64,000 nt of DNA from Bradyrhizobium liaoningense (GTDB taxonomy: Bacteria > Pseudomonadota > Alphaproteobacteria > Rhizobiales > Xanthobacteraceae). The position numbers were made by a program, and so were the translations under genes. The stretch is taken from the NCBI RefSeq assembly GCF_018130825.1, contig NZ_JAFCJS010000007.1:62001-126000 (forward strand), read 5' to 3'. Every line of letters starts with the position of its first letter. Position 1 is the first letter of the stretch. A model generated the notes under the pieces. The model was not told the DNA's origin. It did no database searches and saw only the letters and a list, made by a program, of their open reading frames with translations. This document shows, piece by piece, positions 53,577-64,000 of this stretch.

Positions 53577-55706
53577 ATGTCCAATTCCAAAGATGCCGTC
53601 CGCAAGGTGCTCGACCAGGTCAAGGCGGACAACCGCACCAGCCTGACGGCGCCGGAAGGCAAGCTGGTCTGCGACGCCTACGGCATTCCGGTTCCGAAGG
53701 AAGGCGTGGCCAAGTCGGCGGGCGAGGCCGGCAAGATGGCTTCGTCCATGGGCTTCCCCGTCGTGATGAAGATCGTCTCGCCGGACATTCTCCACAAGAC
53801 CGAAGCCGGCGGCGTCATCGTCGGCCTCAAGACGGCCGAGGAGGCCGAGAAGGCCTACGAGACCATTCTCGGTAACGCCAAGAAGTACAAGGCCGACGCC
53901 AAGATCGACGGCGTCCAGGTCCAGCAGATGCTGGCCGGCGGCACCGAGGTCATCGTCGGCTCGATCACCGACGGCTCGTTCGGCAAGCTGGTCGCCTTCG
54001 GCCTGGGCGGCGTGCTGGTCGAAGTGCTGAAGGACATCACCTTCCGCCTCGCGCCCGCGACCAAGGAAGACGCGCTCTCGATGCTCGACGGCATCCAGGC
54101 GCATGAGATTTTGAAGGGCGTTCGTGGCGGCGAGCCGGTGAACCGGACGGCGCTCGCCGACGTCATCGTCAAGGTCTCGCAGCTCGTCACCGATTTCCCC
54201 GAGATCGTCGAGCTCGACCTCAACCCGGTGTTCGCGACGGCGAAGAGCGCGATCGCCGCCGACGTCCGCATCGTCGTCGACTTCGCCTATGTGCCGAAGC
54301 CCAAGCCGCGCCCGACCGAAGAGATCGTCGCGGCCATGAACCGCATCATGCAGCCGAAGGCGGTCGCCGTGGTCGGCGCCTCCGCGGAGGATGGCAAGAT
54401 CGGCAACTCCGTGATGAAGAACCTCATCAATGGCGGCTACAAGGGCGAGATCTATCCGATCCATCCCAAGGCCGCCGAGATCCTCGGCTACAAGGCCTAT
54501 AAGAGCGTCAAGGACGTGCCGGGCGTGATCGACACCGCGGTGTTCGCGATCCCTGCCAAGTTCGTGGCGGCGGCGCTGACTGAATGCGGCGAGAAGAAAA
54601 TCCCGGGCGCGGTGCTGATTCCGTCAGGCTTCGCTGAAGCCGGCGCGCCGGAGCTGCAGGCCGAGATCGTCGAGGTCGGCAAGAAGTACGACATCCGCCT
54701 GATGGGGCCGAACATCTACGGCTTCTACTATACGCCGGCCAACCTCTGCGCGACCTTCTGCACCGCCTATGACGTCAAGGGCCACGCAGCGCTGTCGTCG
54801 CAGTCGGGCGGCATCGGCATGGCCATCATCGGCTTCTCGCGCTCGGCGAAAATGGGTGTGTCGGCGATCGTCGGTCTCGGCAACAAGTCCGACATCGATG
54901 AGGACGATCTGCTCGCCTTCTTCGAGCAGGACCCGAACACCAACCTGATCGCGCAGCACTGCGAAGACCTCAAGGACGGTCGCGCCTTTGCGGAAGCCGC
55001 CAAGCGCGTCTCCAAGAAGAAGCCGGTCGTCGTGCTCAAGGCCGGCCGCACCTCGGCGGGTGCGAAGGCGGCGTCCTCGCACACCGGCGCGCTCGCCGGC
55101 AACGACCGCATCTACGAGGACGTGTTCAAGCAGTCCGGCGTGATCCGCGCCCGCTCCCTGCGCCAGCTGCTCGAGTTCGCCCGTGGCGTGCCGGTGCTGC
55201 CGACGCCGAAGGGCGAGAACGTGCTGATCATCACCGGCGCGGGCGGCTCGGGCGTGCTGCTGTCGGACTCCTGCGTCGACAACGGCCTGTCGCTGATGTC
55301 GATGCCGCCGGATCTCGACGCGGCCTTCCGCAAGTTCATCCCGCCGTTCGGTGCGGCCGGAAATCCTGTGGATATCACCGGCGGCGAGCCGCCGATCACC
55401 TACGTCAACACCGTGAAGCTCGGCCTGTCGGATGAGCGCATCCATGCGCTGATCCTCGGCTACTGGCACACCATCGTCACCCCGCCGATGGTGTTCGCCC
55501 GCAACATGGTCGAGGTGAAGAAGGAGATGGAGGCCAAGGGCTTTGTGAAGCCCATGGTCGCCTCGCTCGCCGGCGACGTCGAAGTCGAGGAAGCCGCCGA
55601 ATATCTCTATCAGCACGGCATCCCGGCTTATGCTTATTCGACCGAGCTTCCGGTCGAGGTGCTCGGTGCCAAGTACAAGTGGGCGCGCGGGGCAGGGCTG
55701 CTCTGA
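53577..55706 (+). CDS. ADP-forming acyl-CoA synthetase, probable oxalate-CoA ligase
   Basis: 709-aa acyl-CoA synthetase (NDP-forming). ATG 53577 follows AAGGGAGAAG. Order: ATP-grasp domain (about 1-235, VVMKIVSPDILHKTEAGGV), CoA-binding Rossmann domain (about 255-380, VAVVGASAEDGKIGN), then succinyl-CoA-ligase-like domains with the phospho-histidine H502 in SSHTGALAGND. Order of domains is swapped relative to acetate:CoA ligases of the AcdA/B type. It shares a divergent promoter with gntR-oxc-frc. The role in priming oxalyl-CoA is inferred from context; acetate or other acids remain possible. Confidence 0.88.
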   Translation: MSNSKDAVRKVLDQVKADNRTSLTAPEGKLVCDAYGIPVPKEGVAKSAGEAGKMASSMGFPVVMKIVSPDILHKTEAGGVIVGLKTAEEAEKAYETILGNAKKYKADAKIDGVQVQQMLAGGTEVIVGSITDGSFGKLVAFGLGGVLVEVLKDITFRLAPATKEDALSMLDGIQAHEILKGVRGGEPVNRTALADVIVKVSQLVTDFPEIVELDLNPVFATAKSAIAADVRIVVDFAYVPKPKPRPTEEIVAAMNRIMQPKAVAVVGASAEDGKIGNSVMKNLINGGYKGEIYPIHPKAAEILGYKAYKSVKDVPGVIDTAVFAIPAKFVAAALTECGEKKIPGAVLIPSGFAEAGAPELQAEIVEVGKKYDIRLMGPNIYGFYYTPANLCATFCTAYDVKGHAALSSQSGGIGMAIIGFSRSAKMGVSAIVGLGNKSDIDEDDLLAFFEQDPNTNLIAQHCEDLKDGRAFAEAAKRVSKKKPVVVLKAGRTSAGAKAASSHTGALAGNDRIYEDVFKQSGVIRARSLRQLLEFARGVPVLPTPKGENVLIITGAGGSGVLLSDSCVDNGLSLMSMPPDLDAAFRKFIPPFGAAGNPVDITGGEPPITYVNTVKLGLSDERIHALILGYWHTIVTPPMVFARNMVEVKKEMEAKGFVKPMVASLAGDVEVEEAAEYLYQHGIPAYAYSTELPVEVLGAKYKWARGAGLL

Positions 55707-55718
55707 GCCTAACTCTCC

Positions 55719-55827
55719 TGTCATCCCGGGGCGACGCGCAGCGTCGAACCCGGGATCTCGAGATTCCGGGTCTGGTACGCCGGGCCCGCGCTGCGCGCAG
55801 TCCCGGCGCACCATCCCGGAATGACGG
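55719..55827. repeat. Palindromic intergenic repeat (TGTCATCCCGG family)
   Basis: Begins TGTCATCCCGGGGCGACGCG and ends CATCCCGGAATGACGG; includes several inner hairpins. Fills the gap between the acyl-CoA synthetase and the IclR gene. Confidence 0.8.
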
Positions 55828-55836
55828 ACGCACGCG

Positions 55837-56679
55837 ATGAGCAAGAACGTGATCCGGCGCAAATCGCTCGAAGCCCGGCCGCCATCGGAGGCCGAGCACG
55901 AGGCGCGTGACGGCGGCGTGCAGTCTGTCGACCGTGCGCTGTCGATTCTCGAAACCCTGGCCGAGGACGACGAGGGCTACCGCCTCAGCGATCTTGCCGT
56001 CCGCACTGGCCTGTCGGCCTCGACCGTGCACCGGCTGCTGGCGACGCTTGAAAGCCGCCGCTTCGTGCAGTTCGACCGCGCCCAATCCAAATGGCATGTC
56101 GGCGTGCGCAGCTTCACGGTGGGCGCCAGCTTCGCCCGGCGGCGCAATTTCTCGGCGCAGGCCGTTCCTTACTTGCGCAAGCTGCGCGATCTCACCCGCG
56201 AAACCGCCAATCTCGCCGTCGTCGACGACGAGTTCATCATCGTGCTGACCCGCATGGAGAGCCGCGAGATTATGCGCTCGCTGACCAAGGTCGGCGGCCG
56301 CGTCCCCATGGTGACGTCGGGCGTCGGCAAGGCGGTGCTCGCGACCTATTCGGACGAGGATGTCGGCGCGGTGATCCGCCATCACGGCATGCCGCGCCTG
56401 ACCGAAAAGTCGATCGTGCGGCCGAGCGACCTGTTCAGGGAGCTCGAAAAAATCCGCAAGCAGGGCTATGCGGTCGACGATGAGGAGGCCTCTATGGGCC
56501 TGCGCTGTATTGCCGCAGTCGTCTACAGCGACTGCGCCGAGCCGCTGGCCGCGATCTCCGTCTCCGGCATGACCAGCCGCCTGACCGACGACAGGCTGCC
56601 GGAAATCGGCCAAATCGTGCGCGAAGTCGCTGCCGAGCTGACCGTCGCGCTCGGCGGGGTGATGCCGACCTCCGGCTAA
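55837..56679 (+). CDS. IclR-family transcriptional regulator
   Basis: 280-aa regulator. Winged helix about 28-90 (ALSILETLAEDD, GLSASTVHRLLATLESR) and IclR effector domain with the tail DDEEASMGLRCIAAVVYS. It precedes a TctCBA operon in the same direction (113 nt to tctC) and probably controls it. The effector may be the transported carboxylate, which is unknown. Confidence 0.92.
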   Translation: MSKNVIRRKSLEARPPSEAEHEARDGGVQSVDRALSILETLAEDDEGYRLSDLAVRTGLSASTVHRLLATLESRRFVQFDRAQSKWHVGVRSFTVGASFARRRNFSAQAVPYLRKLRDLTRETANLAVVDDEFIIVLTRMESREIMRSLTKVGGRVPMVTSGVGKAVLATYSDEDVGAVIRHHGMPRLTEKSIVRPSDLFRELEKIRKQGYAVDDEEASMGLRCIAAVVYSDCAEPLAAISVSGMTSRLTDDRLPEIGQIVREVAAELTVALGGVMPTSG

Positions 56680-56792
56680 CCGGGAACCCAGGCCTGTCGC
56701 TGGACAGCATCGGCCGTTTTGGCTGATATGCGACCAAACGACACAATGCGGCAAACGATCAACACGTCCGCACCAGCCTGGAGAATGCCCCC

Positions 56793-57761
56793 ATGTTTCA
56801 ATTTCCCGCGCGCCTTGCCGGCGCAGCCGTCGCGCTGACCCTTGCGGCAGCCACACCGGGGTTTGCCCAGCAGCTCGAGCTCAAGCTGATGGCGCCGGCG
56901 GCCCCGGGCGGGGGCTGGGACCAGACCGCGCGCTCGATGCAGCAGGCGCTGGTGGCGTCCGGCGTCGCGCGCAGCGTGCAGGTCACCAACGTTCCCGGCG
57001 CCGGCGGCAGCGTCGGCATCGCCCAGTTCGTCAACGGCGCCAAGGGCGACGGCAACCAGATGATGGTCAACGGCTTCGTCATGGTCGGCGCGCTCGCCAT
57101 GAACAAGTCGCCCGTCACGCTGGAGCAGGTGACGCCGATCGCGCGCCTCACCGAGGAAATCCAGGTGATCGTGGTGCCCGCGAATTCGCCGATCAAGACT
57201 GCGCAGGACCTCGCCGCCGCGGTGAAGGCCGATATCGCCAAGGTGACCTTCGCCGGCGGTTCGGCCGGCGGCGTCGATCATGTGATGGCGGCGCTGTTCG
57301 CCGGCGCTGTCGGCGCCGACGCCAAGAAGATCAACTACATCCCGTTCTCCGGCGGCGGCGAGTCGCTCGCCGCGATCCTCGGCGGCAAGGTCACTGCAGG
57401 CATTTCGGGGCTCAGCGAATATGAAGGGCAGATCAAGTCCGGCAAGCTGCGCGCGATCGGCGTGACCTCGGAGAAGCGCATCGCAGGCAGCGACATCCCG
57501 ACCTTCAGGGAGCAAGGCATCGACCTCGTGATCGCCAACTGGCGCTCGGTGGTCGCGCCTCCCGGCATCACGCCGGAGCAGAAGAAGACCCTGAGCGACG
57601 CGGTCGAGAAGATGGTGAAATCGGACGCCTGGAAGGAGATCCTCAAGCAGAAGGGCTGGGAGGACGCCTATCTCGGCGGCGACGCCTTCGCCGACTTCCT
57701 GAAGAAGGAAACGGTGCGCGTCACCGACGTGCTGAAATCGGTTGGCCTCGTCAAATCATGA
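56793..57761 (+). CDS. Tripartite tricarboxylate transporter substrate-binding protein (TctC/Bug), second system
   Basis: 322-aa periplasmic binding protein; signal peptide (cleavage near GFAQQ), then LMAPAAPGGGWDQTARSMQ, NVPGAGGSVGIAQF and YIPFSGGGESLA, all Bug-type signatures. Overlaps tctB by ATGA (57758-57761). It is only moderately similar to the first system's TctC at 33311, so the ligands probably differ. Confidence 0.93.
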   Translation: MFQFPARLAGAAVALTLAAATPGFAQQLELKLMAPAAPGGGWDQTARSMQQALVASGVARSVQVTNVPGAGGSVGIAQFVNGAKGDGNQMMVNGFVMVGALAMNKSPVTLEQVTPIARLTEEIQVIVVPANSPIKTAQDLAAAVKADIAKVTFAGGSAGGVDHVMAALFAGAVGADAKKINYIPFSGGGESLAAILGGKVTAGISGLSEYEGQIKSGKLRAIGVTSEKRIAGSDIPTFREQGIDLVIANWRSVVAPPGITPEQKKTLSDAVEKMVKSDAWKEILKQKGWEDAYLGGDAFADFLKKETVRVTDVLKSVGLVKS

Positions 57762-58239
57762 GCTCAGGCGATCCTGCGCAGCCGCGGCGCGTCGATCGCG
57801 CCGGCATTGTCATCGCTGCACTGCTCGCCGTGCTTGCGGCCGTGCTGGTCTGGGACGCGCGCGGCCTGCAATCCGCCGCGATGTACGGCATGGGGCCGGA
57901 GGCGATGCCGGTCGTCGTCGCCAGCGGCCTTGCGCTGCTCGCAATCGGCAATTTCATCGATGCGATGCGCGGCAATTTGCCGGCGCGCGAGAGTGCCGAT
58001 CCCGTACCTGTCGTCCTGATCCTCGTCGGCCTTGCGCTGCTGATCGCCATCATCGGCTTCGGCGGCGGCTTCATCCTGGCAACGTCGGCGCTGTTCGTGA
58101 CGACGTCTACGGCCTTTGGGCGCCGCGCCGTCCTCGTCGACAGCGTCATCGCCCTCGTGATGTCGACCCTCATCTATCTCGCCTTTGACCGGTTGTTGAC
58201 GCTGAGCCTTCCGGCCGGCCCCCTGGAGCGACTGCTGTG

Positions 58240-58240
<1 letters not shown>
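57758..58240 (+). CDS. Tripartite tricarboxylate transporter small membrane subunit (TctB), second system
   Basis: 160 aa, four TM helices (AGIVIAALLAVLAAVLVW; second near 60; VVLILVGLALLIAIIGFG; fourth near 130). Overlaps both neighbours by a few bases, showing a coupled tctC-tctB-tctA operon. Confidence 0.92.
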
Positions 58241-59739
<1,499 letters not shown>

Positions 59740-59794
59740 ACGTTCCGACGCGTTGCGTCTTCAAATGCTGCGTCCATCTCGTTGAGGAAACGCC

Positions 59795-60595
59795 ATGCCG
59801 TCGGAACTTCGTTCGCCGCGTCTCGCCGTCCTGATCGACGCCGACAATGCCTCCGCAAAGATCGCGGATGGACTGTTCGAGGAGATTGCCAAGATCGGCG
59901 AGGCCAGCGTTCGCCGTATCTACGGCGACTTCTCCAATGCGCGATCAAGGGGGTGGGCTGACATCCTGTCGAAGCACGCCATTATCCCGCAGCAGCAGTT
60001 CGCCTATACGACGGGAAAGAATGCGTCCGACATAACCTTGGTCATCGACGCCATGGATCTGCTCCACAGCGGCCGGTTCGACGGCTTCTGCCTGGTGTCA
60101 TCCGACAGCGACTTTACCCGTCTGGCCGCCCGCATCCGGGAGCAGGGCGTCGACGTCTTCGGATTTGGCGAGCAGAAGACTCCGGAAAGCTTCAGGCAGG
60201 CCTGCCGAAGGTTCGTTTACACCGAGAACCTGCTTGCCGTCCCGACGACCAACCAGGACGCCGCCTCAAGATCGACGTCGCTTCAGCCGCTTGATGCGGC
60301 GACCCCCATCATCAAGAAGGTGATCACCCAGATGGAGAGCGAAGACGGCTGGGTCGCGCTCGGTGAAGTCGGCCGGCAGCTCGCCAATCTTGCCTCCGAT
60401 TTCGATCCGCGAACGTTCGGGTTCCGCAAGCTGAGCGACCTGGTGCGAAAGACGAACTCGTTCGAGATCGACGAGTCAAAGGGCCGCTCGATGCGGATTC
60501 GGGTCAAACCCGCGGCCGCAGCACCGCCGAGAAGGCGGAACCCACGCAGGCCTGCGAGGGCGGGGGCTGCGGGTGGTTCGGCGCCTAAGGCGTAA
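59795..60595 (+). CDS. NYN-domain putative RNase with OST-HTH domain
   Basis: 266 aa. The N-terminal NYN (PIN-like) nuclease domain has conserved acidic residues in LAVLIDADNAS and CLVSSDSDFTR. A C-terminal OST-HTH/LOTUS RNA-binding domain covers about 165-235 (VITQMESEDGWVALGEVGRQ). A basic Pro/Arg tail ends the protein. This family (YacP/LabA-like) is proposed to cut or bind RNA, but bacterial functions are poorly known. Stands alone between tctA and ade. Confidence 0.88.
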   Translation: MPSELRSPRLAVLIDADNASAKIADGLFEEIAKIGEASVRRIYGDFSNARSRGWADILSKHAIIPQQQFAYTTGKNASDITLVIDAMDLLHSGRFDGFCLVSSDSDFTRLAARIREQGVDVFGFGEQKTPESFRQACRRFVYTENLLAVPTTNQDAASRSTSLQPLDAATPIIKKVITQMESEDGWVALGEVGRQLANLASDFDPRTFGFRKLSDLVRKTNSFEIDESKGRSMRIRVKPAAAAPPRRRNPRRPARAGAAGGSAPKA

Positions 60596-60680
60596 GCAGG
60601 GCCTGCCGTTATATTTGCGCTTGCCCGCTATGGCGCAGGGCGTAACCATCGCTGGGCCATAACGCCACGCGAGGGTCCCG

Positions 60681-62483
60681 ATGACCAGACTTACCCGCTT
60701 CGCCGTCGCACCGCTGCATTCGATGACCCGGCGTTTGGCCGATGTCGCCTCCGCGCGCGTTGCGCCCGATCTCGTTATCACCGGCGCGCGGGTGCTCTCG
60801 ACCTATTCGGAGCGCATCCACTCCGGTCGCGAGGTCTGGATCACGGGCGGCCGCATCGCCGCGGTGAAGCCGGCCGGGGCGGCGAAGAAGGTCTGGCCCA
60901 ACGTGCCGCTATATGACGCCGCAGGCGGTATCATCGCGCCGGGGCTGGTCGATCCCCACATCCATATCGAATCCTCGATGGTGACGGCCTGCGCCTATGC
61001 AGAGGCCGCGCTGCTCAACGGCACCACGACCATCTTCTGCGACAGCCACGAGATCGGCAACGTGATGGATGTCGCCGGCGTCGAGGCGATGCTGGAGGAC
61101 GCACGCGAGGCGCCGCTCTCGATCTTCCTGACGGTGCCGAGCACGGTGCCGGCGACGTCGGCCGAGCTGGAGACGGCCGGCGGCGACCTCACGCCCGACA
61201 AGATCGCCGGCCTGTTCGATCGCTGGCCTGAGGCGGTCGCACTCGGCGAGAAGATGGATTTCGTGCCGGTGACCATGGGCGACGAGCGCAGTCATGCGAT
61301 CCTCGCGGCGGCTTTGAAGCGCGGACGACCGGTGTCCGGTCATGTCTACGGCCGCGAATTCGTCGCGGCCTACGCGGCATCCGGCGTTACCGACACCCAT
61401 GAGGCGATCGACCGCGACATCGCCGACGATCTGCTCGATGCCGGCGTCTGGGTTTTCCTGCGCGGGGGGCCGCCGACCACGCCCTGGCATTCGCTGCCGC
61501 AGGCGATCCGGACGATCACCGAGCTCGGGGCCTCGCACAAGCGCACGGCGGTGTGCACCGACGACCGCGACGCTGACGATCTGCTTCTGTTCGGGCTCGA
61601 TTGGGTGGTGCGCGAGGCGGTGAAGGCGGGGATGTCGCCGGAGCAGGCGTGGTCGATGGGCTCGCTGCACGGCGCGACGCGTTTCGGCATGGAGGGCGAC
61701 ATCGGCGGCCTCGGCGGCGGCCGCCGCGCCGATCTCGTGCTGATGGACGACCAGCTCAAGCCGCAATGCACCTGGTATGGCGGCGAGCTGGTGGTGGAGA
61801 ATCGCAAGATCACGCCCCGTCTCGATCAGGCATTGTCGCAGCGCTATCAATATCCGAAGGCGGCCTATGTGACCGTAAAACTGCCGGAGAAGATGAAGTT
61901 GACGCCGGAGCTGCCCGCGAAGGCCTGCACCGTCAATGCGATCAAGACCGCGTTGCCCGGCATCACCCTGATCCACGAGAAGGTCGCGATCGAGCCGGCA
62001 AAGGACTGGCCGTCGTTGTTTGCGCGCTATGGCCTGTGCTTCGTCACGGTGGTCGAGCGCCACGGCAAATCGGCGGGCAACGTCGCCTACGGCCTGCTGA
62101 AGGATTTCGGCCTGAAGCGCGGCGCAGTGGCCTCCAGCGTCGGCCACGACAGCCACAACATCATCGTCGCCGGCATCAACGAGGGCGACATGCAGGTCGC
62201 GATCGCGGCGATCAGGGAGCAGCAGGGCGGCGTCTGCGTCGTGGCCGATGGCAAGGTGAGGGCGCTGGTTCCGCTGCCGATCGCGGGGCTCCTGTCCGAC
62301 AAGCGCGTCACGGAAGTCGCCGAGGAGGTCAAGGCGCTGAAGAAGGAATGGGCGGAAGCCGGCTGCACCATCCCCTACATGGGCTTCAATTTGATTCCCC
62401 TATCGGTCATTCCGGAAATTCGCATCACCGACAAGGGCCTCGTGCTGGTGCCGCAAATGGAGCTGGCGCCGCTGTTCGAGTGA
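60681..62483 (+). CDS. ade: Adenine deaminase
   Basis: 600-aa amidohydrolase converting adenine to hypoxanthine. Metal-binding HIHIESSM (VDPHIHIESSM at about 94-101), catalytic FCDSHEIGNVMD and the C-terminal deaminase-specific region VASSVGHDSHNIIVAG are present. The N-terminus has about 25 residues more than E. coli Ade. Purine catabolism leads through urate and allantoin to glyoxylate, which the next gene (gcl) can use. Confidence 0.92.
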   Translation: MTRLTRFAVAPLHSMTRRLADVASARVAPDLVITGARVLSTYSERIHSGREVWITGGRIAAVKPAGAAKKVWPNVPLYDAAGGIIAPGLVDPHIHIESSMVTACAYAEAALLNGTTTIFCDSHEIGNVMDVAGVEAMLEDAREAPLSIFLTVPSTVPATSAELETAGGDLTPDKIAGLFDRWPEAVALGEKMDFVPVTMGDERSHAILAAALKRGRPVSGHVYGREFVAAYAASGVTDTHEAIDRDIADDLLDAGVWVFLRGGPPTTPWHSLPQAIRTITELGASHKRTAVCTDDRDADDLLLFGLDWVVREAVKAGMSPEQAWSMGSLHGATRFGMEGDIGGLGGGRRADLVLMDDQLKPQCTWYGGELVVENRKITPRLDQALSQRYQYPKAAYVTVKLPEKMKLTPELPAKACTVNAIKTALPGITLIHEKVAIEPAKDWPSLFARYGLCFVTVVERHGKSAGNVAYGLLKDFGLKRGAVASSVGHDSHNIIVAGINEGDMQVAIAAIREQQGGVCVVADGKVRALVPLPIAGLLSDKRVTEVAEEVKALKKEWAEAGCTIPYMGFNLIPLSVIPEIRITDKGLVLVPQMELAPLFE

Positions 62484-62531
62484 AGCGGCTTTCACGCACC
62501 GTTTCATCTAACCGATTGAGACATCCGCGAT

Positions 62532-62582
62532 TTTTCCAGCGGTTGCCGCATCGTGGAAAATAAAATCGATCTCGTTGAGATC
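62532..62582 (+). promoter_or_regulatory. Inverted repeats upstream of gcl
   Basis: TTTTCCA (62532-62538) and TGGAAAA (62554-62560), 15 nt apart, plus GATCTC-GTT-GAGATC (62568-62582). They lie 57-107 nt before the gcl start. IclR-type regulators of glyoxylate genes bind TGGAAAA/TTTTCCA-type palindromes, so this could be an operator. Speculative. Confidence 0.35.
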
Positions 62583-62638
62583 GCATTCTGCGCATCTGAT
62601 GATCTCGCTCGCTGACTTAAACCCGAGCGAGGTCCGAT

Positions 62639-64000
62639 ATGGCGAAGATGCGAGCTGTCGATGCGGCCGTGCGTATCCTGGAGAAGGAAGGCATCTCGAC
62701 TGCCTTCGGTGTTCCCGGAGCTGCGATCAATCCGCTTTACTCGGCGCTGAAGAAGCGCGGCTCGATCCGCCACATCCTTGCGCGCCATGTCGAGGGCGCC
62801 TCGCACATGGCCGAGGGCTATACGCGGGCGAAGGCCGGCAATATCGGCGTCTGCATCGGCACCTCGGGGCCGGCCGGCACCGACATGATCACCGGGCTCT
62901 ATTCGGCGATCGCCGATTCCATTCCGATCCTCTGCATCACCGGTCAGGCGCCGCGGGCGCGGCTCTATAAGGAAGATTTTCAGGCCGTCGACATCGAGTC
63001 GATTGCAAAGCCCGTGACCAAATGGGCCGTGACGGTGCGCGAGCCGGCGTTGGTGCCGCGCGTGTTCAGCCAGGCGTTTCATGTGATGCGCTCAGGGAGG
63101 CCGGGACCGGTGCTGATCGACATGCCGCTCGACGTGCAGCTCGCCGAGATCGAGTTCGACGACGAGACCTATGAGCCGCTGCCGGTCTACAAGCCCGCCG
63201 CGACGCGAAAGCAGGTCGAGAAGGCGCTGGAGATGCTCAACGCCGCCGAGCGGCCGCTGATCGTGGCGGGTGGCGGCATCATCAATGCCGACGCGTCCGA
63301 CCTGCTAGTCGAGTTCGCCGAGATCGCCAACGTGCCTGTCGTGCCGACGCTAATGGGATGGGGCGCGATCCCCGACGATCACGTGCTGATGGCCGGCATG
63401 GTCGGCCTCCAGACCAGCCATCGCTACGGCAATGCCACGCTGCTCGAATCCGACTTCGTGCTCGGCATCGGCAACCGCTGGGCCAACCGCCACACCGGTT
63501 CGGTCGAGACCTACACCAAGGGCCGCAAATTCGTTCACGTCGACATCGAGCCGACCCAGATCGGGCGCGTGTTCAATCCCGATCTCGGCATCGTCTCGGA
63601 CGCCAAGGCCGCGCTCGAGCTCTTCGTCACCGTCGCCAGGGAGTGGCGCCGGTCAGGCAGGCTTCGCGAGCGCCAGGCGTGGCCCGCGGCCTGCCGCGAT
63701 CGCAAGAAGACCATGTTGCGCAAGAGCCATTTCGACAACGTGCCGATCAAGCCGCAGCGCGTCTATGAAGAGATGAACAAGGCGTTCGGCCGCGACACCA
63801 CCTATGTCACCGTGATCGGCCTGTCGCAGATCGCCGGCGCGCAATTCCTCGGCGTCTACAAGCCGCGCAACTGGATCAACGCGGGGCAGGCGGGTCCGCT
63901 CGGCTGGACGCTGCCCGCTGCCCTCGGCGTGCGCGCGGCGTGTCCGGAGCGCGAGATCGTCGCATTGTCGGGCGACTACGACTTCCAGTTCCTGATCGAG
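62639..64000 (+). CDS. gcl: Glyoxylate carboligase, 3' end outside window
   Basis: First 454 codons of a ThDP-dependent enzyme that joins two glyoxylates to tartronate semialdehyde and CO2. Start ATG 62639 follows GAGCGAGG. At the position of the usual catalytic Glu there is valine, V51 in ARHVEGASHMAEG, the hallmark of Gcl. The sequence continues with GTSGPAGTDMITGLYSA and the start of the ThDP-binding domain (QAGPLGWTLPAALG, LSGDYDFQFLIE) to the window edge. It would receive glyoxylate from purines, glycolate or oxalyl-CoA reduction; hyi/glxR may follow beyond the window. Confidence 0.95.
   Translation, partial: MAKMRAVDAAVRILEKEGISTAFGVPGAAINPLYSALKKRGSIRHILARHVEGASHMAEGYTRAKAGNIGVCIGTSGPAGTDMITGLYSAIADSIPILCITGQAPRARLYKEDFQAVDIESIAKPVTKWAVTVREPALVPRVFSQAFHVMRSGRPGPVLIDMPLDVQLAEIEFDDETYEPLPVYKPAATRKQVEKALEMLNAAERPLIVAGGGIINADASDLLVEFAEIANVPVVPTLMGWGAIPDDHVLMAGMVGLQTSHRYGNATLLESDFVLGIGNRWANRHTGSVETYTKGRKFVHVDIEPTQIGRVFNPDLGIVSDAKAALELFVTVAREWRRSGRLRERQAWPAACRDRKKTMLRKSHFDNVPIKPQRVYEEMNKAFGRDTTYVTVIGLSQIAGAQFLGVYKPRNWINAGQAGPLGWTLPAALGVRAACPEREIVALSGDYDFQFLIE

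Overview
The window is a GC-rich chromosomal segment of an alphaproteobacterium, most likely Bradyrhizobium or a very close relative. The genus call is an inference. It rests on the order protease - response regulator - histidine kinase - glnE, the fdsGBA-fdhD-fdsD formate dehydrogenase operon, the gntR-oxc-frc oxalate operon, abundant tripartite tricarboxylate transporter genes, and several families of palindromic intergenic repeats of the kind scattered through bradyrhizobial genomes. No rRNA, tRNA, CRISPR array, transposase or integrase was seen.

Layout. 1-8.5 kb: a DegP/HtrA protease (5' truncated), a response regulator and its histidine kinase now separated by an inserted DUF1254-type gene, and glnE. 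8.5-15.6 kb: NAD-dependent molybdenum formate dehydrogenase (fdsG, fdsB, fdsA, fdhD, fdsD, minus strand) with a divergent LysR regulator. 15.8-27 kb: PAS histidine kinase, cation diffusion facilitator, oxidoreductases, small secreted or membrane proteins, a coiled-coil membrane protein, an FAH-family enzyme and a ketopantoate-reductase-family enzyme. 27-35 kb: a CBS protein, two OxlT-like MFS transporters, one tctC-tctB-tctA operon and a 45-aa ORF. 35-47 kb: Hsp70-like protein, SRPBCC protein, arylsulfatase, octaheme cytochrome with TPRs, a non-heme iron dioxygenase and two hydrolases (one frameshifted). 47-49 kb: cspA and short or decayed ORFs. 49-56 kb: frc, oxc, a GntR regulator and a divergent ADP-forming acyl-CoA synthetase. 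56-64 kb: IclR regulator, a second TctCBA system, a NYN-domain protein, adenine deaminase and glyoxylate carboligase (3' truncated).

How it fits together. The window holds an almost complete oxalate and formate economy. OxlT-like carriers can import oxalate. The CoA ligase and Frc make oxalyl-CoA and Oxc decarboxylates it to formyl-CoA. Frc releases formate and FdsGBA oxidises it to CO2 with NADH. A ketopantoate-reductase-like enzyme could instead reduce oxalyl-CoA to glyoxylate, feeding Gcl. A 17-bp inverted repeat, consensus TGGYATACCANATGCCA, occurs seven times: twice between gntR and the acyl-CoA synthetase gene and once each upstream of the CBS gene, both MFS genes, the tctCBA operon and the 45-aa ORF. 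It usually sits 1-3 nt after a -35-like TTGxxx. I read this as the regulon of the GntR/FCD protein encoded with oxc and frc.
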